A stretch of DNA of 64,000 nt, taken from contig MKVK01000014.1 in assembly GCA_001898825.1 (NCBI GenBank), positions 62,001-126,000 on the forward strand. Reading direction: 5' to 3'. The notes beneath the pieces are model-generated. The model did no database searches, was not told the origin of the DNA, and was given only the letters and a program-made list of their open reading frames with translations. This DNA comes from Magnetospirillum sp. 64-120 (GTDB lineage Bacteria; Pseudomonadota; Alphaproteobacteria; Rhodospirillales; Magnetospirillaceae). Positions 8,452 to 17,256 of this stretch are shown one piece after another (positions within the stretch are counted from its first letter, which is position 1; every line of letters begins with the position of its first letter). The translations under genes were made by a program, and so were the position numbers.

Positions 8452-9561
8452 ATGACCGCCCACGACCGCGCCACCGGCATTCTGACCGTCGACCTGGATG
8501 CCATCGCCGCCAATTGGCGCTTTCTCGCCGCCCGTGCCCCGGGCGCCGAAGCCGCCGGGGTGGTCAAGGCCGACGGTTACGGCCTGGGCGCCATCCCGGT
8601 GGCCAAGACCCTGGCGGCAGCCGGCTGCAAGACCTTCTTCGTCGCCACCATCGACGAAGGCATCGCGCTTCGCCCCCATCTGGGGGCTGCCCGTATCTTC
8701 ATCCTGGGGGGGCCGTTACCGGGCACCGGCGCCGACTTCACCGAACACGGCTTGGTCCCGGTGTTGAACAGCCCCGACCAAGTGGGGCTGTGGTCGGGCT
8801 TCGCCCGCTCCCATGGCACCCCCCTGCCCGCCGCCCTGCATCTGGACACCGGCATGAGCCGCCTGGGCCTGGATGCCCACGCGGTGGGATTGCTGGCCGC
8901 CGACAAACGCCACTTGGACGGCATCGACACGGTGTTGGTGATGAGCCACATGGCCTGCGCCGACGAACCCGGGCATGCCAAGAACGCCGAACAGCTGACG
9001 GCCTTCAACACCTTGTCGGCGCAATTGGCGGTGAATGCGCCGCGATCGCTGGCCGCCAGCTCCACCATCTTCCTGGGAAGCGGTTACCTTTTCGACCTGA
9101 TCCGTCCTGGCGCCGCCCTTTACGGCCTGAACCCGGTCCCCGGACAGCCCAACCCATTGCGCCCGGTTGTGCGCCTAAGCGGCAGAATCCTTCAGGTTCG
9201 CGACGTTGACACCCCCCAGACCGTTGGTTATGGTGCCACCCATCGCTTCGCGTCCAAAGGCCGGGTCGCCACGGTCGCCTTCGGTTATGCCGATGGCCTG
9301 TTCCGGTCCTTGGGCAATCGCGGGTTTGGCGTCATCGGGGGGGTAAAAGTGCCGGTCGTCGGACGCATTTCCATGGATCTGACCACCTTCGACGTGTCCG
9401 CCGCACCGGCCGACGCGGTGCATCCCGGCGCCATGATCGAACTGATCGGTCCTGGCCACGACGCCGACCAACTGGCCGAGGAAGCCGGCACCATCGGCTA
9501 TGAAGTGCTGACCTCGCTGGGGCGGCGTTATCTGCGCGACTATGTGGGGGGCGCCGCCTGA
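8452..9561 (+). CDS. alr: Alanine racemase
   Basis: PLP-dependent interconversion of L- and D-alanine, supplying D-Ala for peptidoglycan. The 369-residue enzyme has the cofactor lysine in VVKADGYGLGA (Lys39), the catalytic tyrosine in GYADG near residue 279, and VGRISMDLTTFDV near residue 303. ATG 8452 (MTAHDRA) was chosen because a longer frame runs into the repeat. It has no strong ribosome-binding site. The TGA stop overlaps the mlaE ATG. Confidence 0.95.
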   Translation: MTAHDRATGILTVDLDAIAANWRFLAARAPGAEAAGVVKADGYGLGAIPVAKTLAAAGCKTFFVATIDEGIALRPHLGAARIFILGGPLPGTGADFTEHGLVPVLNSPDQVGLWSGFARSHGTPLPAALHLDTGMSRLGLDAHAVGLLAADKRHLDGIDTVLVMSHMACADEPGHAKNAEQLTAFNTLSAQLAVNAPRSLAASSTIFLGSGYLFDLIRPGAALYGLNPVPGQPNPLRPVVRLSGRILQVRDVDTPQTVGYGATHRFASKGRVATVAFGYADGLFRSLGNRGFGVIGGVKVPVVGRISMDLTTFDVSAAPADAVHPGAMIELIGPGHDADQLAEEAGTIGYEVLTSLGRRYLRDYVGGAA

Positions 9562-10334
9562 TGGATTTCCTGGCGACCATCGGCCGGGTGTTCCTGGCCT
9601 TCCTGTCCCATGTGGGCCGATTGTCGGCCTTTACCGGCACCGCGCTGTCGCATGTGGTTCGCCCGCCCTTCTATCCGCGGCTGACGCTCAGGGCCATGGT
9701 CGAGATCGGCTATTACTCGTTGCCGGTGGTCGGCCTGACCGCCGTGTTCACCGGCATGGTGCTGGCGCTGCAATCCTATTCCGGGTTCTCGCGTTTCGCC
9801 GCCGAGGGCGCGGTAGCCACCGTCGTCGTGCTGTCGGTGACCCGCGAACTGGCGCCCGTGCTGGCCGGCCTGATGGTGGCCGGCCGTATCGGCGCCTCCA
9901 TGGCGGCCGAGATCGGCACCATGCGGGTGACCGAACAGATCGACGCCCTGACCACGCTGTCCACCAATCCCTTCAAGTATCTGGTGGCGCCGCGTCTGTT
10001 GGCCGGCTTGCTGATGGTGCCTTGCCTGGTGCTGGTGGCCGACATCATCGGCGTGTTCGGCGGCTATATCGTCGGCGTCTACAAGCTGGGCTTCAACCCG
10101 TCGTCCTATCTGGCGCGGACCTGGGAATATCTGGAACCGCTGGACGTGATTTCCGGCCTGACCAAGGCCGCCGTCTTCGGCTTCGTGATCTCGCTGATGG
10201 GCTGCTACAACGGCTATTATTCCCGTGGCGGCGCCCAGGGCGTGGGTGCGGCGACCACCAATTCGGTGGTGTCGGCGGCGATCATGATCCTGATCTTCAA
10301 CTACGTCATCACCGCCCTTTATTTCGGGAAATGA
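9561..10334 (+). CDS. mlaE: MlaE-family ABC transporter permease
   Basis: Inner-membrane permease of the Mla/MCE-type phospholipid transport system that helps maintain outer-membrane lipid asymmetry. The 257-residue protein shows the family features: an amphipathic N-terminus, about five membrane helices, and the conserved VTRELAPVLAGLMVAGRIGAS segment near residues 93-113 followed by AEIGTMRVTEQIDAL. Its ATG overlaps the alr stop (TGATG) and its stop overlaps the next gene's start region. The MCE-domain partner (MlaD) is not immediately downstream, so it must be encoded elsewhere if present. Confidence 0.9.
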   Translation: MDFLATIGRVFLAFLSHVGRLSAFTGTALSHVVRPPFYPRLTLRAMVEIGYYSLPVVGLTAVFTGMVLALQSYSGFSRFAAEGAVATVVVLSVTRELAPVLAGLMVAGRIGASMAAEIGTMRVTEQIDALTTLSTNPFKYLVAPRLLAGLLMVPCLVLVADIIGVFGGYIVGVYKLGFNPSSYLARTWEYLEPLDVISGLTKAAVFGFVISLMGCYNGYYSRGGAQGVGAATTNSVVSAAIMILIFNYVITALYFGK

Positions 10335-10336
10335 CC

Positions 10337-11110
10337 ATGACCGCCCCGGCCAAGATCGTGCTTTCCGACGTCCACAAGTCCTTTGGCAAGAAGGTGGTGC
10401 TGGACGGCATCGACCTGTCCATCCAAAAGGGTGAATCGGTGGTGGTGATCGGCGGCTCGGGCACCGGCAAGTCGGTGATGCTGAAATCCGTCCTGGGGAT
10501 TTTGCGCCCCGAGCGCGGCTCCATCAAAGTGGATGGCGAGGAAGTCATCGGCATGCGGTCCAAGGACCGCGATCGCATGATGCTGAAATTCGGCATGCTG
10601 TTCCAGGGTTCCGCCCTGTTCGATTCGCTGCGCGTGTGGGAAAACGTCGCCTTCGGCCTGATCCAGGGGCGCGGCATGAACCGCATCCAGGCCAAGGACA
10701 TCGCCATCGAAAAGCTGGCTGCCGTCGGCCTGGCCGAATCGGCGGGCGACCTTTTCCCCGCCGAATTGTCGGGCGGCATGCAAAAGCGCGTCGCCCTGGC
10801 GCGTGCCATCGCCACCAGCCCGGAAATCATCTTTTTCGACGAGCCGACCACCGGGCTGGACCCCATCATGGCCGACGTCATCAACGATTTGATCGTCAAG
10901 TGCACCAAGGAACTGGGTGCCACCACGCTGTCCATCACCCATGACATGGCGTCGGCCCGCAAGATCGCCGACCGCATCGCCATGCTGTACAAGGGCCGTC
11001 TGATCTGGGTGGGGCCGGCCAAGGACATCGACCATTCGGGCAACGAATTCGTCGATCAGTTCATCCATGGCCGGGCCGAAGGCCCGATTAAAATGGAATT
11101 GCGTGCTTAG
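10337..11110 (+). CDS. mlaF: MlaF-family ABC transporter ATP-binding protein
   Basis: ATPase that powers the MlaE permease. The 257-residue protein has Walker A GGSGTGKS near residue 38, the signature LSGGMQKRVALARA near 146, Walker B EIIFFDEPTTGLDP, and the switch histidine in SITHDMASA. Two in-frame starts exist: ATG 10331, which overlaps the mlaE stop, and ATG 10337, which is better placed behind GGGAA. The last codons (EGPIKMELRA) lie inside a 43-base unit that is tandemly duplicated just beyond the stop. Confidence 0.9.
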   Translation: MTAPAKIVLSDVHKSFGKKVVLDGIDLSIQKGESVVVIGGSGTGKSVMLKSVLGILRPERGSIKVDGEEVIGMRSKDRDRMMLKFGMLFQGSALFDSLRVWENVAFGLIQGRGMNRIQAKDIAIEKLAAVGLAESAGDLFPAELSGGMQKRVALARAIATSPEIIFFDEPTTGLDPIMADVINDLIVKCTKELGATTLSITHDMASARKIADRIAMLYKGRLIWVGPAKDIDHSGNEFVDQFIHGRAEGPIKMELRA

Positions 11111-11159
11111 GCACGCGGCCGAAGGCCCGATCAAAATGGAATTGCGGGCTTAAGCACGC
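11074..11159. repeat. 43-base tandem duplication at the mlaF 3' end
   Basis: Positions 11074-11116 and 11117-11159 are two adjacent 43-base copies differing at three positions. Copy 1 contains the last ten codons and stop of mlaF plus the hairpin GCGTGCTTAGGCACGC. Copy 2 repeats them beyond the stop, in the gap before the convergent kinase gene. Confidence 0.9.
11101..11116 (+). terminator. Short hairpin overlapping the mlaF stop
   Basis: GCGTGC-TTAG-GCACGC is a perfect six-base-pair stem with the TAG stop in the loop. A decayed second copy (GCGGGCTTAAGCACGC) lies at 11144-11159 through tandem duplication. No T-run follows, so termination is uncertain. It is placed between convergent genes. 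Confidence 0.35.
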
Positions 11160-11163
11160 GGGC

Positions 11164-14100
11164 CTAAAGCGCCGCGATCTGCTCTGCCGCTTCGTTGAAG
11201 GCCGTTTCCATGGGATCGGCCAGGGTCTGGGCCTGGACCAGATAGCCGTCGGCGCACAAATGCTCGATCTCGGCGCAGATGGCGGCGAAGCGATAGCAAC
11301 CGGCCGAATTGCCCGCCCCCTTGGCGCTGTGGGCGGCTTCGCGGGCCAGATCCACATTGCCGCTGTCCAATTGGCGCAGCGCCTCTTCCACCAGCGGCCG
11401 GGTGGTGTCGACGAATAATTGCAGCAATTCCTTGGCGTCGTCGGTGATGGAACCGAAGATTTCGCGCATGGGGGTCAGGTCCAGCACCGGCGGCACCGCA
11501 TGGCCGGCCTTGGCAGCGGCGACGCTGGTCGCCCCCATGGGTTCGGGATTGGCCGGACGGCGCCGCATGTTGACCGCTGCCGGCAACAGCTTGCGGATGG
11601 TGGCGTCCATCTGGGCGCGATCGATGGGTTTGGCCAAAAAGCCATCCATGCCGCATTCCAGGCATTTGGTGGCGGTGCCCGACAGGGCGTCGGCGGTCAG
11701 CGCCACGATGGGCAGGCGGCTCAGGGTTTCCTGTTCCCATTCGCGTACCCTGGCGGTCAGTTCGTAACCGTCCATTTCCGGCATGTGGCAATCGGTCAGC
11801 AACAGACCGTAATCGCGGATCTGCATGTGTTCCCAGGCTTCCAGACCGTTGCGCACGATCTCGATGGCATAGCCCATGCGTTCCATCAGGCGGCGGATGA
11901 CCACCTGGTTGGTAGGGTTGTCCTCGGCCACCAGGATCAGGCATCCGGCGGCGGCGGCTTCCTCGGTGCTGGGCGGGATGAAGGATTCCGACAGGTCGGC
12001 CACGTCGTCGCTTTCGTCGCCCAGATAAGCGCGGCTGGCCGCCGCCCCCACCACCCGCCACAGGGCCGAGCGGCGAATGGGTTTGGAAAGCGTGGCGAAC
12101 AGCCCGGCTTCGCGGGCGGAAGCAGCGGCGGCGGGATAATTGGCGTGGGACGCCATCATCACCACCCGGGTCACGGCGTCGTCGCCGGCCGCCGCCCGCA
12201 GCGACACCGCCATGGGGATACGCAGATGGAACTCGTTGCCGGCATCCATCAGCACCACGTCATAGTTCCAGCCGGCCAGACTGGCGGCGCGCACCGCCGC
12301 CATGGCGCCGTCGATGGACGCCACCACCGCCACCTGCGCCCCCAGATGCCCCAGATAAGAGCGCAGGATATCCGCCGCGATGGGACCTTCGGCCAACAGC
12401 AGCACGGCGATGCCCGCCAGATCAGGGCCTTCCGCCGGCAGCCTGCTGACCTGTTCCAACGGCACCGAGAACCAGAAGGCGGACCCCTGGCCCACTTCGC
12501 TTTCGACGCCGATGTCGCCGCCCATCATGGCCACCAGACGGCGGCAGATGGACAAGCCCAGCCCGGTGCCGCCGTAACGGCGCGAAATGGAAGCGTCGGC
12601 TTGGCTGAACGGTTCGAACAGCTTGGCCTGGGCTTGGGCGTTCAGGCCGATGCCGGTGTCCTTGATGGTAAAGCGCACATGTCCGCCGGCCACCAGTTCC
12701 ACGTCGATGCGCACATAGCCCTTGTCGGTGAACTTGACCGCGTTGCCGGCCAGATTGGTGATGATCTGGCGCAGGCGGGTGGCGTCGCCCAGAAACAGGT
12801 CGGGGAAGGACGGATCCACATAGGTCATCAGGCCGATGCCCTTTTCGGCGGCGCGCGGGGCCAGCAATTCGGCGACGCTTTCCACCACGTCGGACAGGCT
12901 CATCTCGATCTCTTCCAGTTCCAGCTTGCCGGATTCGATCTTCGAGAAGTCCAGGATATCGTTGATGATGGTCAGCAGCGCGTTGGCCGAATCGCGGATG
13001 ACGCGGGCCATTTCCTTTTGTTCCTGGGCCAGCGGCATGTCTTCCAGCAACTGGGCCATGGTCAGCACGCCGTTCATGGGCGTCCTGATTTCATGGCTCA
13101 TGGTGGCCAGGAACAAGGACTTGGCTTGACTGGCATCTTCGGCGATGCGCTTGGCCTCGGCCAAGGCGGCTTCCTGGTCCTTGCGCTTGGTGATGTCGGC
13201 GGTGGAAACGCAGACCGCCGGCTCGCCGTCCATGTCGATGGCCGCCGCCGACATCATGGCCCAGAACTCGGCGCCGTCGGCGCGGCGCATGCGGCTTTCG
13301 TAATCGGCCAGATAACCCTGGCTGCGCACCAGTTCCACCACCCGGGCACGGTCGGCCTGATCGGCGTAGAAAATGGTGGCGTCCATGGAATCGGCGCCGT
13401 CCGGGGGGACCCCGAACAATTCCGACCAGCGGGGATTGACGTAAAGAAGGGCGTTGTCGGACACCCGGCTGATGGCCAGGGCCAAAGGCGAGGTGTCCAA
13501 GATGGTGCGCAGACGGCTTTCGCTTTCCTTCAGCGCGTCGGTGGAATCCTGCAACTGGGCCAGGGCGCGCTGGAACACCACCAGTTCGCTGGCCATGTCG
13601 GCGATTTCGTCGTTGCCCGACACCTCGACCTTGGTGTGGTAGTCGCCCTCGACGATCCGGTGCATGGACGCCGCCAGCCCCGACAGGCGGTTGACGATGT
13701 TGCGGCCCAAATACATCCACACGAACAACAATGGCCCCAGCACGGTGACCAGGGCGCTGGCGATCATCACCTGACGGCCGGTGGACAGCGCCGCCGCCGC
13801 CTGACGTTCGTTGGCGATGGCGGCGGCTTCGGTTTCCGAAACGATGCGCCCGACCACCGACGAGGTCCGCGCCACCAGATCGCGACCTTCTTCGTTGGCG
13901 GCGAACAGCCGGACCTCGGTCAACAGCCAGCGGGTCCGCAGTTCGAAGACGTTGTCCGGCCCCGACCCCAGACTTAACGCCTTGCGCGCCGAATCGCGCA
14001 TGTTCGCCGGACGCGACGAGCCGCTTTCCACCAGCGTGGTCAGCTGCCGCGCCACTTCGGCATAGCGCCGGCGCATCTCGCTCATCACGTCCATGTCCCG

Positions 14101-14715
14101 CGCGTTGAAGGCCTGACGCAGGATGTACATGACACGGGTGACTTCGGAATCCACCACCACGTTTTCGTTGACGATCATGTCGCGCAACGACACTTCCAGG
14201 GCGTCCAGCTCGATCCCCAGCTGGCGGTTGCGTTCGGCCTGTTGCAGACGATGGTCGACCAGGGCGTTGCGCCCCACCACGTTGTCGCCGATGGACACCA
14301 TCAGCGACCGCAGTTCCTGCAATTGCGGCAGCTTGACGTTGCTGCCTTCAAGGTCTTCGATCAGGTTGCGCAGGCGCTGGGCCTGCTGCTGCAGGGCGAC
14401 GAAGTTGTTCTGGCGTTGGAACTGGCTTTGCGACGAATCAAGGGCGGGGGCGGCGGCGGCCAGCCGGGCGGTGGCTTCCGACAGTTTCAGCGCTGCGGAC
14501 ACGCTGGGCAGGTTGGCCCGCGTCACCTCGGTCAGCAGGCGGCCCACCTCGGAATAGCTGCTCCAGGCCAGCCAGCCGGCCAGCAAGGTGATCCCCGCCA
14601 CCAAGCCGACCGCCACCAGCAACTTGGCGCGGATGCCGAAGCGGCACAGCGTCACGTTCTTCGGCTCGGCTGTGCTGTCCACAACCTCGGATTTAGGACC
14701 GGCCGAAAAATCCAC
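11164..14715 (-). CDS. TorS-like hybrid sensor histidine kinase
   Basis: Inner-membrane phosphorelay kinase of 1183 residues. Visible in order: membrane helix about 31-50; a periplasmic helical sensor resembling TorS (LTEVTRANLPSVSAALKLSE); a second helix near 315-335 and HAMP; a PAS domain near 395-510; HisKA with His541 in MSHEIRTP; the ATPase domain; a degenerate receiver near 770-890 (DVVLMDAG, LSKP, no N-terminal acidic pair); an intact receiver with Asp975 in TDCHMPEMDG; and a C-terminal Hpt with His1129 in AHSAKGAG. The GTG start follows GGGGAG. TorS senses TMAO via TorT in enterobacteria. No torT, torR or reductase gene is adjacent here, so the ligand is unknown. Confidence 0.9.
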   Translation of the reverse strand: MDFSAGPKSEVVDSTAEPKNVTLCRFGIRAKLLVAVGLVAGITLLAGWLAWSSYSEVGRLLTEVTRANLPSVSAALKLSEATARLAAAAPALDSSQSQFQRQNNFVALQQQAQRLRNLIEDLEGSNVKLPQLQELRSLMVSIGDNVVGRNALVDHRLQQAERNRQLGIELDALEVSLRDMIVNENVVVDSEVTRVMYILRQAFNARDMDVMSEMRRRYAEVARQLTTLVESGSSRPANMRDSARKALSLGSGPDNVFELRTRWLLTEVRLFAANEEGRDLVARTSSVVGRIVSETEAAAIANERQAAAALSTGRQVMIASALVTVLGPLLFVWMYLGRNIVNRLSGLAASMHRIVEGDYHTKVEVSGNDEIADMASELVVFQRALAQLQDSTDALKESESRLRTILDTSPLALAISRVSDNALLYVNPRWSELFGVPPDGADSMDATIFYADQADRARVVELVRSQGYLADYESRMRRADGAEFWAMMSAAAIDMDGEPAVCVSTADITKRKDQEAALAEAKRIAEDASQAKSLFLATMSHEIRTPMNGVLTMAQLLEDMPLAQEQKEMARVIRDSANALLTIINDILDFSKIESGKLELEEIEMSLSDVVESVAELLAPRAAEKGIGLMTYVDPSFPDLFLGDATRLRQIITNLAGNAVKFTDKGYVRIDVELVAGGHVRFTIKDTGIGLNAQAQAKLFEPFSQADASISRRYGGTGLGLSICRRLVAMMGGDIGVESEVGQGSAFWFSVPLEQVSRLPAEGPDLAGIAVLLLAEGPIAADILRSYLGHLGAQVAVVASIDGAMAAVRAASLAGWNYDVVLMDAGNEFHLRIPMAVSLRAAAGDDAVTRVVMMASHANYPAAAASAREAGLFATLSKPIRRSALWRVVGAAASRAYLGDESDDVADLSESFIPPSTEEAAAAGCLILVAEDNPTNQVVIRRLMERMGYAIEIVRNGLEAWEHMQIRDYGLLLTDCHMPEMDGYELTARVREWEQETLSRLPIVALTADALSGTATKCLECGMDGFLAKPIDRAQMDATIRKLLPAAVNMRRRPANPEPMGATSVAAAKAGHAVPPVLDLTPMREIFGSITDDAKELLQLFVDTTRPLVEEALRQLDSGNVDLAREAAHSAKGAGNSAGCYRFAAICAEIEHLCADGYLVQAQTLADPMETAFNEAAEQIAAL

Positions 14716-14854
14716 GCACCACTCTCCCCTTTACCCCAAGCGCCACATCATGCCCCATGCACAGGGCTTGAACAATCCCACCGAGCTTATGACATATCCA
14801 AATCGCGGAACGTGCTGTTATGATGCCGCGCTTTCTTAGCTTACCGGAGATGCG

Positions 14855-16177
14855 ATGGCCTCGCCCGCCCACGCCCAGCAACAGCTTCCCTTCCCCCCCC
14901 ATGTGGCCCAGGCCCTGGCTTCGGCCCAGAAACTGGCCGCCAACCAAAAGCTGGACGAAGCTGAAAAGCTGTTGGCCGCCCATTCCCAATATCCGGAATG
15001 CGTGTTCCGCCGTTCCGCCATTCTGATGACGCTGGAACGCTGGGCCGAGGCGGAAACCGGGTTCCGCGCCCTGTTGAAGCTGGCGCCCAACAATTTCGAC
15101 TGTGCCATGGGGCTGGCCGGGGCGCTGATCGAACAAAACCGGGCACAAGAGGCCCTGCCCTTGCTGGAAGCCGCCTACAAGGCCAAGCCCGACGGCCGCA
15201 CCCGCTATTTCCTGGGGATCGGCCTGGATCAGGCCGGCAAAAAGGAGCGTGCCGCCGCCCTGCTGGCCGAGGCCCGCGCCCATGTCATCGCCCAGTCGGA
15301 AAAGCGCGACCTGCTGCCGACCGAGCTTTACATGCAGATTTCCCGGCGCTGCAACCTGCGCTGCGCCATGTGCGGCCACGAAGTGTGGAAATCCAATTCC
15401 GGCTTCATGGAAATGGACGTCTTCGACCGTATCTTGGACCAAGCCCAGGCCAACGGCATCAAGATCTTGCATATCCTGTCGGGCCAGGGCGAGCCCATGC
15501 TGCACCCCCACGTCTTCGAGATGCTTGAAAAGGCGGTGGGCATGGGGTTTTCGGTGGGCATCGTCACCAACGGAACGCCGCTGACCCAGGAACGCTGTGA
15601 AAAACTGGGCAAGCTGGGCCTCGCCTATATCCAGTTTTCCTTCGCCGGTTGGGACAAGGAAAGCTACGAAGCCACCTATGTGGGGTCCAAGTTCGAACGC
15701 ACGCTGGCCAACCTGCGCACCATGCAGGACACCACGCGCGGCACCAACACCAACTTCATGGTCAAGGCGGTGTGCACCGGCGACAACTGGGCGGAAGTGC
15801 GCGACAAGACCCGCGCCTTCCTGGAAGGCCACGGGGTGGAAAAGGTGTTCACGGTGATCGCCAACAATTTCGGCGGCAACGTGGTGCACGGCAAGTTCTT
15901 CGAAGATCACGGCGTGTGGTCGTTGAAGAACATCGAACACCAGCGCCGCATGCCCTGCCGGGTGCTGCTGCGCGCCGTCGGCGTGTTCTGCGACGGCACG
16001 GTCACCGCCTGCGCCTGCTATGATTCCAATGCTGAGCTGAAGATCGGCAACATCATGGACAACACCTTGGCGGAAATCCGTCAGGGCGCGGAATTCCGGA
16101 AGATCGTCGACGCCTTCAAATGCGGCGACGTGTCGGGAATTCCCATGTGTTCCAAGTGCGACGACCCGTTCGGCTGA
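14855..16177 (+). CDS. TPR-radical SAM protein with C-terminal SPASM-like cluster region
   Basis: A 440-residue cytoplasmic protein. Residues about 15-150 look like tetratricopeptide-type helices (AEKLLAAHSQYPEC, RWAEAETGFRALLKLAPNN). A radical-SAM domain follows with the 4Fe-4S motif Cys166-x3-Cys170-x2-Cys173 in SRRCNLRCAMCGHE. The C-terminus has several cysteines (MPCRVLL, FCDGTVTACACYD, FKCG, MCSKCDDP) typical of a SPASM/twitch region holding auxiliary clusters. ATG 14855 follows CCGGAGA. It is divergent from the TorS-like kinase, with no obvious substrate peptide or partner enzyme adjacent. The reaction is unknown; SPASM enzymes usually modify peptides, proteins or sugars. Confidence 0.85.
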   Translation: MASPAHAQQQLPFPPHVAQALASAQKLAANQKLDEAEKLLAAHSQYPECVFRRSAILMTLERWAEAETGFRALLKLAPNNFDCAMGLAGALIEQNRAQEALPLLEAAYKAKPDGRTRYFLGIGLDQAGKKERAAALLAEARAHVIAQSEKRDLLPTELYMQISRRCNLRCAMCGHEVWKSNSGFMEMDVFDRILDQAQANGIKILHILSGQGEPMLHPHVFEMLEKAVGMGFSVGIVTNGTPLTQERCEKLGKLGLAYIQFSFAGWDKESYEATYVGSKFERTLANLRTMQDTTRGTNTNFMVKAVCTGDNWAEVRDKTRAFLEGHGVEKVFTVIANNFGGNVVHGKFFEDHGVWSLKNIEHQRRMPCRVLLRAVGVFCDGTVTACACYDSNAELKIGNIMDNTLAEIRQGAEFRKIVDAFKCGDVSGIPMCSKCDDPFG

Positions 16178-16189
16178 CGCCAGACGGGG

Positions 16190-17101
16190 CTAGACCGGGA
16201 AACCGGCCTTGGTCAGGCGCTTGATCACTTCGTCCTCGGCGTCGATGGACAGGTCCAGCAGCGGCGGCCGGGTGATGCGCCAGGTCTTGTCGCCGCTGGC
16301 CCGCGCCACCAAGGCCTTCAAGGCCGGGATCAGCGGGAAGTCCTGCAGCGCCACGCGGAAGGCCAAAAGCGCATCCTGCAGGCCGTCGGCGTCCACGTCG
16401 CGCCAGCGGTGGAACAATTCCACCATGGCGGCGCCATTGACGCTGGCATTGGCGGAAATGCAGCCGGCACCGCCGATCCGCATCAGCTTCAGCAAACAAG
16501 CCTCGGTCCCCGAGAACACGTCGAAGCCGGGGAAGGCGCGCAGCATGGCCTCCATGTTCGAGAACTCGCCCGAACTGTCCTTGATGCCGACCACAATGCC
16601 GGGATAAGCCTTCAGCAGCCGCTCGATCAGCGAAAGCGACAGCGGCACCGCGCTTTGACGGGGGAAATGGTACAGATAGACCCGCAGCTTCTTGTCGCCG
16701 ACCCGCTGGATGACCTCGGAATAGGACCGGAACAGGCCGTCGTCGGTCACCCCCTTATAGTAAAAGGGCGGCAGCATCAGCACGCCGCCACAGCCCAAGG
16801 ACACCGCGTGGCGGGTCAGTTCCACCGTGTCCGAAAGCGCACAGGCGCCGGTTCCCGGCATCACCCGGGCCATGTCGATGCCGGCGCCGACCAAGGCGTC
16901 CAGCAGTTCCTTCTTTTCCCCCACCGACAGGGAATTGCCTTCACTGGTGGTGCCGAACGGCGCCAAGCCGATGTCCAGGCTGACCAGCATGCGGGCGAAA
17001 GCGGCGAAGCGCTTGGCATCCGGCGACAGATTGCGGTCAAAGGGCGTAAGCACCGGAGCCAGGATTCCGGTGATGCGATTGGGACGGGTCGAGGCGGCCA
17101 T
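16190..17101 (-). CDS. DapA-family aldolase/lyase
   Basis: A 303-residue TIM-barrel protein of the dihydrodipicolinate synthase/N-acetylneuraminate lyase superfamily. The Schiff-base lysine is Lys174 in VGIKDSSG, the catalytic tyrosine is probably Tyr144 in YLYHFPR, and the phosphate-loop equivalent is GTTSEG at 50-55. The tyrosine context YHFP differs from the YNVP of true DapA, and the gene is not in a lysine-synthesis setting. It is more likely a catabolic aldolase or dehydratase acting on a 2-oxo acid. ATG 17101 follows CGGAGC. It converges on the radical-SAM gene and is divergent from the AEC transporter. Confidence 0.85.
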   Translation of the reverse strand: MAASTRPNRITGILAPVLTPFDRNLSPDAKRFAAFARMLVSLDIGLAPFGTTSEGNSLSVGEKKELLDALVGAGIDMARVMPGTGACALSDTVELTRHAVSLGCGGVLMLPPFYYKGVTDDGLFRSYSEVIQRVGDKKLRVYLYHFPRQSAVPLSLSLIERLLKAYPGIVVGIKDSSGEFSNMEAMLRAFPGFDVFSGTEACLLKLMRIGGAGCISANASVNGAAMVELFHRWRDVDADGLQDALLAFRVALQDFPLIPALKALVARASGDKTWRITRPPLLDLSIDAEDEVIKRLTKAGFPV

Positions 17102-17256
17102 TGCCGGGAAGCTCCGTTTGGGGGCACCATCTGCGGCGAGGTGTTAAGACTACCCCATCGGACGCGCCGTGCACAGGCTTGTGCTTGGCGCTTGCGACAA
17201 AGACCGGCGATGGCGTATAGCCGCAACCCCGAACAGCACAGGATGAGCTAGAGACC

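Noticed and set aside
10309..11134. Open frames opposite mlaF
   Set aside because: The plus strand carries all ABC ATPase motifs; the opposite frames have none.
11419..13977. 852-residue open frame opposite the TorS-like kinase
   Set aside because: It is an antisense shadow. The kinase on the other strand has complete conserved domains, while this translation is a His/Gln/Gly-rich repetitive string.
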